Source: Clavulina sp. PMI_390
Lineage: Eukaryota > Basidiomycota > Agaricomycetes > Cantharellales > Hydnaceae
Reading direction: 5' to 3'
DNA length: 64,000 nucleotides
NCBI GenBank assembly: GCA_015039315.1
Contig: WIDE01000102.1
Coordinates: 51,048 to 115,047, forward strand
The position numbers and the translations under genes are program-made. Of this stretch, positions 38,201-49,506 are shown piece after piece; positions within the stretch are counted from its first letter, which is position 1, and every line of letters starts with the position of its first letter. The notes beneath the pieces were generated by a model, which worked only from the letters and a program-made list of their open reading frames with translations, made no database searches and was not told the DNA's origin.

Positions 38201-41200
38201 AAGGGGAGCACAGACACGTCTGCCTCTGGGAGTGTGGCCAGTAGCGTGAATGACGCAAGGGGCCGCCAGCGACGGTCTGCGGGGATTCCGGTTGCACATC
38301 CCAACGGGGCGAGCAGTTCGAGTTGGGTCGCCGCCAAGTGGAGGAATATTGCGCGGAGAGCGGTCGTGGCGCAGCGAGCGAATGCCGCTGCTGCCGCAAG
38401 TGCTCCTGTTCTAGATCCTGCTGCTTCAGGAAGCTACGCTCCTGAGTTGAGTGGTGCGTGTTTCATAACTTTTTTGATCAACCAGTTTCATTCCCTTTCG
38501 TGCTTCCTGACTCGATCCTCCATCTAGCTCCTGTTCTCGCCTCGCCTCCCCGCTCGCCTTCCAGAAATTCCTTCGAATCAGATAGTAGCACGTCTACTAT
38601 CGCGACCACTGCATCTGGTACGCCTGGTCTTGCGTACATCCGACCCAAAGGCCCTGTACCTCCTGTCCCTCAAAGGAGTGTCTCGCGAGCTCGCGATGTC
38701 CCTCCCGCCGCTGTCCCTCCATCGCCTTCCCATCTTGCCATGCGCTTGGCTCAACTTGGGACATCTCCCTCTCCCTCTCCAAATGCCATGTCCATCCCCC
38801 TCCCACCCTCCACTTCCGCTTCCCATTCCACCTCACCTGCTCGAGCATCTCCTTCCCGCAGAAGCACGACGAGTAGCAGGAAGCCTAAACTCGTCATCGA
38901 CACCGGCTCGCGATCGGTGAGCAGGTCTGGAAGTATCGCGTCGTCGGCTTCGACTCGTGCTGCTACCTTTGGTCCACCCCCAGCAGTCCCGGAGCGACGA
39001 AGGATTGTCGATCGTCCATTGATGGCATCGCCGCCACAAACTCCCCAGGTTCCCAAGCGTGCTCGTGGTCAGACGGTCTCGACAAGCCCTGGGTCACCGA
39101 CGACGTCCCTCCCGCCGTCGAGCGCGAGCGCGTATTCTGAGGACAACGATGATTCATATGCAAATGCTGAAGGAGACGACACTGCTGTCATGTACACGCC
39201 TGCTACTTCCATGAACTCGCGTCGATTGAGCGAGACGAGCCAGCTCGGGCTCAGGTCAAGTGGAAAAGAGGCGGTCCATCCTATGGAGCGCATCATGAGC
39301 GAATACGAGGGCTCAGATAATGGCCACGATGATGCTTATGGTTATGGATCTGGGAACGGGAATGGACGCGCATACAGCAAACACATGAGCGTGACCGAGA
39401 TGGCGAGCACGTATGGACCTCTGAGTGTTGATGGAGATGCCGAAGATTATCGTCCGCCATCGCGCAGCGGAATTCTTCGTGCCCTTGCCAAGGCGCAAAT
39501 GAAGAAACACGAAGAAGAGGAGGCCCGCCGACTCTCTCTCTTGAGGGGTGCATACACCGTCTCCGAGTCCGTCGTCGGTTCTGAACGCGACGTCCAAGAA
39601 CCGTCTACCCCACGTGGAACCCAGAATGGAAGGATGAGGGCTGCGACGACTACGTCTGCCTTCACGCGGGATGATATCCTACTCGAGGAGGAGACTGCTA
39701 GCTCGCAGGCAATTCTGGATATGTTTGAAGAGGAGAGGAGCAAGCGTGGCTCTCTCGATCTCTCGCTGTCTATATCCTCGCACCATATGTCCCTTGCTCC
39801 TCCTCCTCCGACTCGTGCACGCACCCCTTCACTACCTACGCGCCCTAGCGCTATATCCCTCGTTCCGTCGTACCCAATCCACGTCACCACCGCTCGGCCA
39901 GAGCTTAGGACGAGTCACAGTGAGCGACCTCAACCCACCGCCCCGACCTATCAGCCCAAGCCATCGTTCTCCCGCTTCATGACCACCTCCATCCTCGCTA
40001 CCCCTGCGCCGAAGATCGACATCAGGTTTGATCACGAGAGGGAAGGTGCTGCGACTCGTGCACGCATCATTTCTATTGCGGAGAATCATCGGTCTCCTTA
40101 TGGTGTCGAGCTCGCGACGAGTCAGGCAATGCAACCTACGACATCACTTGGCGCAGCAAAGTCAAACGCCGATGCAAGGGATGGAAAAACTGTCCTCAAG
40201 CGAGTGCGCTCGTCGTCGCTCGGCTTCCTTTTGTCATCGCCAAAGGCGCCTACTGCTGAATCAGTCACGACTGAAAGTCCTCTCGACGGCCCTTCCAGCG
40301 CTATGGAGTATGGTGAACTGCCGCGCCCGACGCGATCCTCTGATGTCCCCTTGCTCACTGTGACCCCACCAGCACCACTCCCCGGCAGGTCAGATAGGCA
40401 ACGGCGCAAGTCACTCGCAAAACTCGAGGAGAAGGCGTTCAAGGAGAATGATGATCTGAGCACCGCCGATGTGTACCGTGCGGCACAACTGGAGGTGTTC
40501 GATGTTGAGGGTAACGCAGTCCGCTTCGGGAGTCTGTTCGAGGATTCGATGACGATTGTATGCTTCATTCGGCATTTCTGGTGAGTTTCACTTGCTTTTA
40601 CTGCTCCTCGGTTCGAGATTTCCGACCGGTATTTCTCTTTTCTTATACTAATTAACTTGCTTCGCAACCGAAAATTAGGTGCCCGCTTTGCCAAGACTAC
40701 ATGCAGAGCGTGGTCGATAACGCTCCGAAGGAAGCTCTCGATCGGGCTGGCATAAAGCTTGTCATTATTGGTTGTGGCTCGCCTTCGCTTGCCAAGGCCT
40801 ATAAAGGTATGTCACTATCATGTCCAGGAATTGATCAACACGAACTGACAGACATCTTGTCACCCTCAGAGAAAGTTTTCAACTCCCCCCATGACATCTA
40901 TGTCGACCCCACACGCACTCTCTATCGTGCTCTCGGTATGACTCGCCGCACCAATGATGGTGGGCGTGACGAAGAAAAGGGTGAATATATCGTCCACGGT
41001 CCTATTAGTGGCATCGGCTTTGTCGTTCGGAACGCGCTCAAGATGCCAATTGGCAAGGCTGGCGATATCAAGCAGCTCGGCGGCGAGTTCCTCTTTGGCC
41101 CTGGCATCCGTGCTGACTACTGCCACCGCATGCCGACAACTCGTGGCCACACTTCCATCCGGGAGCTGCTCAGGCTTGCCAATGTTGACTTGACTGGCTA

Positions 41201-41618
41201 TACAACTTTCCACACCAAGCCTGGTGGCCTCATCACCGTCCCCACCGGAACACGCCCGCCCAATGCCTCCGAGGCTGCTGGGATGCCCCCGTACTTCACC
41301 GGCCCCAACTTGCGCGTCGACTCTCTCCAAGACGAGAAGCGCAAGAACTCGTGGGATAACTTCCTCCGCTGGACAAAGGAGCGCAAGGACAAGGCTGCCA
41401 CCGGCGCTGGTGAGCCCTATCCGTGGGCAGCGGCCGACCAAGAACTGTGGAGCCCAATAGGCGGATTCTGCCCGATTGAACGAGATAGTACCGCGGCTTC
41501 ATCTTGCTCTGGTTCATTCATTCAGCCCGTCAACCCCGCTCCCGTTGCTCCCGTCCTCCCCCGCCGTAAATCTGCACTGAGCCCGATCCTCGGTGCTTTG
41601 GGCATTCGGTCTTCCTAA
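35287..41618 (+). CDS. Very long disordered protein with C-terminal peroxiredoxin-like (AhpC/TSA) domain
   Basis: Five exons: 35287-35392, 35502-38453, 38528-40580, 40679-40806 and 40870-41618; 1,995 residues. About 1,670 residues are Ser/Pro/Thr-rich, with Gln/Asn runs and many SP sites, and look disordered. Near residue 1,665 begins a thioredoxin-fold domain of the AhpC/TSA-like PRXL2 type: LEVFDVEGNAVRFGSLF, then IVCFIRHFWCPLCQDYM with a CxxC, KLVIIGCG, and DPTRTLYRALGM. An intron falls within the Trp codon just before the CxxC. Such domains reduce peroxides or disulfides; activity here is inferred. Exons 2 and 3 together exceed 5 kb without a needed intron, unlike the gene-dense style around them. 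The disordered part suggests cytoskeletal or signalling anchoring, but this is a guess. Confidence 0.85.
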
Positions 41619-42391
41619 GCTGATCTGGTGCCTTGCTATGCTTTCCTTTTCCCTTTGCTATTTCCTTTAATCTTTCTTTTTTTCTCTTGCATTATTGAAC
41701 GCGAAACCACCACTTTCATTGTTACCCAGCTTTTCTCGTTGGTCGCAACGCATCTATCTTCCGCCGCGCTGAGCTCGTTTCCAACGTGTCAGCCAGCCCC
41801 CACACTCATTGCATTGATTCCCTTGCTTCATTCACCTGAACTGCATTATTCCCCTAATTTCGTGCACTTCTACGCTGTTCTCGCAGCATCGCTTCAACTT
41901 ATTCTTGCTTGTATTAGTACTTTACTCCCTGGGGCTTTTTGTGGCTCGCTTCGCCTGTTGGCTCTTTGCACTCTGTTTAATCGTGGATTGTTTCCAGGGG
42001 TCATGCACATGCTCGTTGTTTATGGTGGTATAGAGATATATACTATCTTTCAATACATCGTCATATGCATCATGGTATACTTGACCGAAAAACTTGAAGA
42101 GCGATATTACGGGGAAGAAAATAAGCTTGCGGCTGTTGAGACTTTCCCACGGCCCTCCACTCAACTAGGCGCCTCGTTCCTGCAAGCTCACCATCCCTTT
42201 ACGTTTTGAGCTCATGATGACCGGTTGATAGCTCATTCGACGCTTCTATACCCTCTAGCCTCTGCTATCTCCAGCTTTGAGACGGTTTGGCCGTAGATCA
42301 ACAATCTGATCACGCAGCGGGAAGAAGTGGCTTCAAGAGTGGTCGAAGCAGCATCACCCGGTCACCCTCCGACAACAGCACTATAGCATCA
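41619..42391. other. 3' flank and spacer
   Basis: A T-rich region right after the stop is probably the 3' UTR. A 193-codon frame across it is hydrophobic by composition only and has no homology mark. Confidence 0.45.
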
Positions 42392-42700
42392 ATGAATCCT
42401 AAAGTCCTTCATGAGATCCTGTTCAAAGCATTGCTGGCTTCAGGTGATATTGAAGTGACCAATGCTGTTGACCGCAGCCTTCGAGATCTGTATGGGAGAT
42501 GGAACACGTTGCACAATGGGATCGTCGTGAAATACCCAGTGTTAACGACCGTCCAGTGGAAGAAGGCGGCCACATGGCTTGATGCTGGCATTATGGATGT
42601 TATGATATCAGCGTTATAAAACTTCCAATCATTCAAAGACTTCGGGCCCTCCTTGATAGATCCTTGAGCGAGCATCTTGATAGACCTCCCATCAATGCCG
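42392..42700 (+). pseudogene. MYND-family exon 1 fragment
   Basis: From the ATG at 42392 the frame MNPKVLHEILFKALLASGDI follows the pattern of exon 1 in the MYND array (ELQRIIIVSLKSSGDIDEVH), including the later WKKAATWLDAGIMDVMIS against KRVAKWAECGVLRHLLDT. It stops at TAA (42617-42619). No exon 2 with the family motifs and no zinc finger follow within the next kilobase. It is a truncated copy. Confidence 0.6.
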
Positions 42701-43980
42701 CTGGAAGGGTCTCCGCTCCACCAAGCAACCCGAGGCGTGGGCAAGTGACATATCGCGAGCACCGGAATCCACAATATGGATTAATCTTGATGAGGAGGCG
42801 CTCTTTTCTGCTATATCTGACCAGGCTGCAGCGTGTAGTGCTCGCATTACATGTCTAGACGCAGGGAGCTCCCCTAGACTTGATTTGATCGATCTTCAGA
42901 GTCTGAGCGGTCTGGCTTGCACCGCCATGCCAAGCCCTAGTAATAATCACGCTCAAGCGCCACGATCATTCTGGTAATAAGCGGTGCGGAAAATCTCGTC
43001 GCACGCTGAAGCGCCCAAGCTGTAAGCTTTTATCTGCAACCACATGTTCGCAAAGGCTGCAGTCTTATGCATCACTGAATCCGGTGAGCAGGCATACTCC
43101 AAGACGCCACCTCTTGAGACTTGACGCTCCATGTCCGACAGATAGGAGGCCGCCAAGTCAAGTGACCAATCAGCTCGATTTTGTTTGCAGAATCAACGTT
43201 TAATTACATGGCGATTATTCTTCTCCATTTTTCCCTATAGCTCTAATGCTGTATGCACAGCGTCTATGCCGCTTGTGTACTTTCGCAAAGCCCGCACAAC
43301 ATGGCAGCTCCTTCAGTGATGGCGGTTCACTCTCGCAGTCCTCATAGGAGTACTGCTCAAACCAATTAGATGATTTTCTACTCTCGTAAACTGGCGCCAG
43401 GTCAAATGGTTCTTACGTTCCATCAATATAGCCTGAATATATCAAATCAGCTGTAATGCGAATCCACTTGGATCATCTGATGCTCGGAAATCTTACGAGA
43501 GGGCACAGCCAAGGGTAGGTGCACAGCGATGAAATAGCAGAAGCTTCATGCTATGCATGCTTTCGGTACCGGCCGCCATTAGCAAATGGGGGAGCTGTTG
43601 ACTCTTTAAAAAGACCAGCTAACAATAAGTACCCCCTCCCTCCCCCCCGGGCGCCCGCTCGCTGAACTTCAAAGGAACTCATGGAAGAAACAAAAATCAC
43701 TTGCCCCCCCCTCCCCTGCCAGCTGCAGACGGTCCGCACAGCGGAGAGTATTGTCTAGAATCCTTCTTCTTTCACATTGCATGTCAAAAGACTTCATGGA
43801 TGTTGTATCATTGCAGGTGGATAGCATCCTTCTCACATCTTCGATATTTCAGCAAATTTTAGACAGCTAACATGGGCGTACCCACGACTCGAAGGACTTG
43901 GATATCACAGATACCTTAATGGTGACGCCTAATCCTCCATGCTCCCCCTCCATCTTGGAGGTAGTGCGGCTTAGCCACTC
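42701..43980. other. Gene-poor region
   Basis: About 1.3 kb without a gene I can support. A C-rich run lies at 43630-43650 (CCCTCCCTCCCCCCCGGGCG) and another near 43706-43715. Confidence 0.4.
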
Positions 43981-44215
43981 AACAGTTCTATGTCCAGCTT
44001 GCAACGAGGGCTACGGCAGGTCAATCTATCTATACACTAATATGTAAGCTAACATTATCATTCACTCTTAGTTGTTGGCCAGGGCAAGGAGGAGTGCAGT
44101 AGTATCCCTTGCCTAGCCCACTGCTGTCAATGGCCAATGAGGCACAACGACCTACCTAAAGATTGTAGTTCACCACCATTTGATCTCGAGGCCCAGGTGG
44201 CTCCTGCGGATGGTC
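43981..44215 (+). pseudogene. Possible MYND-like zinc-finger remnant
   Basis: One frame reads VLCPACNEGYGRSIYLYT. After a gap containing GTAAGC, CTAAC and a TTAG acceptor-like end, another reads CSSIPCLAHCCQWPMRHND followed by LPKDC. The spacing of Cys and His resembles a MYND finger (C-x2-C, then C-x3-C, H, C) of a subtype unlike the other genes here. The gap would be a 28-base intron, too short. I read this as a decayed fragment, with low confidence. Confidence 0.3.
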
Positions 44216-44955
44216 TCCAACTACCTTCCCTTGTCGCCCATATTAATCATGAGAGTATGTCAGCTTCGTTTACAATGTTTGATTAAATAACCAGCTTTGG
44301 ACCTGACATCCCTCAGCCTCCCCTCTCCGCATTGAACGGGGCAGGTACCTCTGTTTGCAAGTCCAAAACTGGGTCCGTAACACACTTTACGGCACTGATT
44401 GGTACAGTATGCTTGGGGCAGTTGCAGCAGTGTGTACAATCATCAGCACGGCATTTATTTTCCACCAGCAGTGAGATCATGGCAGGAAAGAATAATGCAC
44501 AAAAATGACCCTGGGATGGATGTATGCTACAGAAAGACTTCTGCAATGGAACAAAGTTATCTCCTATACCTTCAGCTTGCATTTTCATACCCTTGTGTCA
44601 TATGTTTTAGAGGTCAATTCACGCTTACCATACTAAATCGGCCACAGGTACACAAGCATTATGTATGACATGATTCACCCTGAAAGTGCACTAATTCACG
44701 GGGCGAAGGAGGCGAGCAGGGTTTCAGCAGAGTTTGTAAGGGGTCTCCGTAATTCTAGAACCCCGAAGTGTGGGTGCTCATAGGATTGGCCAAAAGGCCC
44801 GTCGTCGCAGATCTATTGGCGTGGGAAACTAAGCTAGAACGGACGACGCGTGAGCTGGCGCCGTAAAGGGAGGTTGGGGATGGAAAGGGGAAGCCGTGGC
44901 AACGGCTAGAGCGATGACAGGAAGATATGGGAGTGGTAGACGGAGTCGTAAGTCG
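44216..44955. other. Gene-poor region
   Basis: No gene, RNA or repeat that I can support. Confidence 0.35.
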
Positions 44956-45135
44956 TAAAAGAGAGGCAGGAGAGGCGGGAGACTAGGGGAGACAAGAGAG
45001 GAGAGATGACAAGACTGAGAGAGGAATTAGACGGGAAATTAGAGGAGAAACGAGCGAGAAACTGGACGAGAGATGAGAGGAGAAACTAGACGAGAAATTA
45101 GACGAGAAATGAGAGGGGAAACGACAGAGAAACTG
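44956..45135. repeat. Purine-rich short-period repeat
   Basis: About 180 bases almost free of pyrimidines on this strand, built from variants of GAGAAACTAGAC and GAGAAATTAGAC. The units slip in length, so this is a degenerate microsatellite-like block. The opposite strand reads as Ser/Phe-rich, an effect of composition. Confidence 0.7.
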
Positions 45136-46616
45136 GTTGATTCGGGTGGTACGGTGCTGAGGTTCCTCGACGTAAATACATGCAAACAATATAGAGCGAG
45201 TGCCAGAAGGCACTCTAGAACTAGCTAATGGAAGAACTAAATAATAAAGGGTATGAAGCGAAGGGCTCTACAGAGTCCAATCGCCATTCCTTACAGAGTT
45301 GGCCTTCATTCATCTACAGCCAGTATTCCACTGCTGGTGGGTTGGCTCAGTTGAACATGGCATCAGCTATAGGCGGGAATTGGTATCCCAAAAATCCCCT
45401 GCTGCACGCGATTGATTCTGATTGCATTTCCCGTTCCGTGCCCTACTGATTACTTCCAACAACATCAAGGACCACCTAATAACTAAATGTTCCTTGCTCA
45501 GCCCCCGCTGATAATGTTCTCAATGATCTCGGGGTTGCTACGTTCGTCACTGAGGAGCTTCAAACTATGACAAAGTAACTTTAAAGCAGAATGTAAACAC
45601 ACTATAAACCTTTCATCAACCTAGTGTAAACTCAGGAGCTTTATGGCCTGCTTTATGTCCTGCTCTGTCTTGCTGGAGCTCTGGAGCACCAGGCTCAGTG
45701 TAAAGCTTTTGTAAAGCACACGTAAAGCACCAATTTATGGTACAAGTGATATATGATGCCGCCAAGGCCGTAGTCCACTTTTCGCGTGCTGGAAAGGCTT
45801 CAACCTTGGCGTCAACTATGCCCTACCCATCACTTCTAGCTACTGATTGCCACAATAGCTCGTCTCAAAACTCTACTCGAAGCGTTTCACAGGTGTCTAA
45901 TGGCCGTGCCACCTGCTTTAGCAAGCGAGCTGGAGCCATTACAGGAGAAAATCTTCCGTCAAGTGGCCGTGGTGATCTACCAGCAGAATTCAGGGCTCAC
46001 TGTGACCGCTCACGACTGATGGAAAGTCTTCCACCATGTGACAAGAGTAGCTCTGGATAAGCATGCTGACTTTGGGCCGTTCTGCTGTAATCACACCTGT
46101 GAATCTATAGAGAGAGCGGACTAGCGTTGTGTACGATGTCGCATGTGCTATTAATGCTTTAAAGAATGTCAGAGATTGTAAGCGTTTCGCATTCCGATTG
46201 TTGGCGATGCTCAAACTACCATTCACATCATTAGGAATTGGATTGAGTACCACGAAGTTCAGTGCACGAGCTCTGGTTAGAGCATGGCTGAATTGATAGC
46301 GGGGCCAAGATAGGTCATCCTGAGCCTGTCGCACCAATTTTTACATAGATGGATGAGGTTCTTATTACTGTAAGTAGTTACAAAACCCTCCAATCAGACC
46401 TATTTTATCGCTGAATGACTGAGCGGTAGCCCAGGACGGCTACCACGGACCCCCATGACATACCTGCCATAATGACCTCTCAGTCCGCGTTTCCTTTGGC
46501 CTACAAAACAAATTCAAAAGGAAAAAATCATGTGTCAGCGTGCAGGGAAAGTCAAATTAATAGTAATGCAACTGTGAAAGATGCCATAATTGGTCTGATT
46601 GATTGCTACACCTGAC
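45136..46616. other. Gene-poor region
   Basis: About 1.5 kb with scattered open frames. One minus-strand frame (46337-45990, 115 codons) has coding-like composition but no family I know and no clear partner exons. GTAAAGC and CTTTA words recur between 45580 and 45740, hinting at an old transposon, but I see no terminal repeats. Confidence 0.35.
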
Positions 46617-47455
46617 TTTCGAACGGTTGGCACCAACTTCAGTGGGAGAACCGACCTTTTGCGGTTCAAGTGGAAGCTCCATGAGCAACCAGCGTAGAAC
46701 CTCATACACGTAACACTAGGGCCAAGCATAATGTGGCGATCCAAACATATTGGTGTTCATATGTTTTGCTCAGCTGGACCAGCCAAGCATGAGTTGAGAA
46801 TCATGGAGACTTGGCGCCCGCTTTAGCCGAATAATTAGCATCTGAAGTTCAAATTAGAGCTGCCATGAGCAATCAGGACAGAGTCTAGTATATGTAACGC
46901 ATTGCTGAGCATGGCGCGGCGATCCGAACATCTTGCAGTTCTGTTCGGCTGGATCGGCTGACAATGAGTTGAGAAGCATGGAAAACTGGCGTCAGCTGCT
47001 GCTGAAGAGTCAACATGTGCAGTAAAAGTCACAGGTTCCATGAGCGATCAGTACAGAGTCTCATCCACATGACGCTGGTGCTGAGCACGACGCGGCGATC
47101 CGAATATCTTTATGTTGATAACTTGAAGTTCTGTTGGGCTGAACCGGCCGAGAATGGGTTTAGAAGCATGGAAAACTGGCACCAACCGCAGCCGAAGAGT
47201 CAGCATTTGCACTACAAGTCACGGATTCCACGAGCGATCAGTACAGAGTCTCATGCACATGACGCTGGTGCTGAGCACAGCGCGGCGATCTGAATATCTT
47301 TATGTTGATAACTTGAAGTTCTGTTGGGCTGAGCCGGCCGAGAATGGGTCTAGAAGCATGGAAAACTGGCACCAACCGCAGCCGAAGAATCAGCATTTGC
47401 GGTCTCAGTCAAGTGACCATGAGCAATCCCTACACGACATGGCGACCGTGTTTGT
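46617..47455. repeat. Tandem repeat, 176-190 bp unit, about five copies
   Basis: The words GAAAACTGGC/GAGACTTGGC/GAACGGTTGGC mark successive units at about 46621, 46805, 46981, 47171 and 47361. The spacings are 184, 176, 190 and 190 bases. The third and fourth units are nearly identical over 190 bases. The first two are more diverged and slightly shorter, and the fifth is cut off near 47455. Open frames through the repeat are shared by the copies but have no start or family, so I do not call a gene. Confidence 0.85.
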
Positions 47456-47958
47456 GGTTGCGCGGTATCGGTGGTGTTGTCAAGTGCTCTTTCCCCTGAC
47501 TGTTACGAACCGGATTGTACAGTGCTTGCAAGAGGAGGTCACACACGAGCGTCTAAACAACCAAAATACATAAATTGTTGATTAAAATGTAGTAAATAGC
47601 ATTCCGAGAAGTGAGCCGTCCTAAAAGAGATTACTGAGGATGGCAATGCATAGGTAGCGGCAGCAAGCACCTAGTCCCCGACTGTATACTGTTTCCCTGC
47701 CCTGGTGCTCTACAGTTTTTGTATAAAATGTTAGAGTATAAGCTCGATTGCTTTTGTGTATATATATTGTTTCCGTAGTAGTTCTAATCTTTAGTTCTGT
47801 CTTCCATCCCGATGGGCCCTGGCCCGGATTCCAACATAAAAGGGCTACGTTGCTCATCTAGCGACTCCCAAGCCCTCATCTACTCAACACTCTCAACTTA
47901 GGTGCTCCAACCGCTCTCATCATCTAACCGACGGCTGACATAGGCCCACAGCGCAGAA
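47456..47958 (+). promoter_or_regulatory. Upstream region of the lectin gene
   Basis: AT-rich stretches lie near 47570-47600 and 47715-47770. A TATA-like CATAAAAGG is at 47834-47842, about 120 bases before the lectin ATG. Confidence 0.4.
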
Positions 47959-48393
<435 letters not shown>

Positions 48394-49506
48394 GCTATGA
48401 GTAAGCTCCTCGGTCCGTTCGACTCTCTGGTTGGCGTGGCTGACGAAGCTGCTCCCGCGTCTTTAGTTGGGTGGAGAGTCGCACCAATGTGGATATCGTT
48501 GTACCCGACCTGCGGGTCCCCGTATAAGACACCTTCAGAATTAGTACATATCAATTACAGGGTTTACCCCTTGTGGGCACGGCGATGGAATAGCGTGACA
48601 GATTTGTTGAAAAACCATATGCTTTTTGAAATGTATCGTGAATCTAATCGAAAATACACATCTAAATACCGTGCGTTTTCCTTCAGTGCGTGGCACTACC
48701 GCATAGCTATGATCATTGGTCCTCGCTTCTTGAGTAATGCATGGCTTTTCTTCTTGGCTGACGTCTATTTTAGATGTTTCCTTCTACTCGAACACTTACA
48801 CGCGTGCATGTTGGTTGCAGTTCATTGTACATCTCATCCGCTTGTTTCCCGCCCCCCACCCCTACACATTTACTTCGTTTTTTATTATTATTCCAAATGA
48901 AACCCTAAAAATTATAGATGCAATTCTTAGCCAGTGGAGCTGACCCAAACCCGTGATGATCTCGTGACCCTCACAGAGTTGCCGGATGAGAAACCGATGG
49001 AGGGGTTCTATTTTTTTTTTCTTAAAGGCATCAACCTTCCATAGGTGCTAGCTATATATGAATCAATGCGCATAATCGGATGTTTACTTGTCTGGAAGGA
49101 TAAAGTCTTCGTTAAATTCTAAGGCTGCGGGGGGGTTTTTTTTTTGGTAGACCCTGGAAATGGAGCTATCTGTGTGTAATAAAGATGGAATAGTACAGTG
49201 AAGACATGGAATGCTCTCGCTGTAATATATGCGCTCAAAGTAGGAGGCCTCAGAAAGTTTTCCGATGAATACACCATGTAGCAACATCCCACAGTATGAC
49301 CAGCTCGGGTGAGAAGTGGGCTTACACTGTTGCTGGGGAGAACCTGTCCAAGAAAGAAGTCATCCGTATCATCAAGATGTAAAGGGTGTTCAAGATGCAA
49401 GAAGGCGCAGTAAGGCGCTGTGCGGACGAATGCGCTTCGGCGGTTGAGCCATGATAAAAGTTCAAGTGCAAGATAATTTGGAACAAGATGAGACTCGCGC
49501 CGTTTT
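48394..49506. other. Intergenic region with homopolymer runs
   Basis: A plus-strand 167-codon frame directly after the lectin has no family mark and is probably 3' flank. Poly-T runs at about 49011-49020 and 49136-49145, the latter next to a G run, are prone to sequencing error. No gene supported. Confidence 0.4.

Noticed and set aside
41628..42209. 193-codon hydrophobic plus-strand frame after the peroxiredoxin-like gene
   Set aside because: Phe/Leu richness comes from T-rich 3' flank; no start context, domain or partner exon.
45990..46337. 115-codon minus-strand frame with coding-like composition
   Set aside because: No recognised family and no splice partners; could be an old gene or transposon piece but is not supported.
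47015..47573. Open frames through the tandem repeat
   Set aside because: Frames repeat because the 190-bp unit repeats; no consistent start, stop or domain.
48397..48900. 167-codon frame after the lectin
   Set aside because: No family, irregular composition, sits where the lectin 3' UTR should be.
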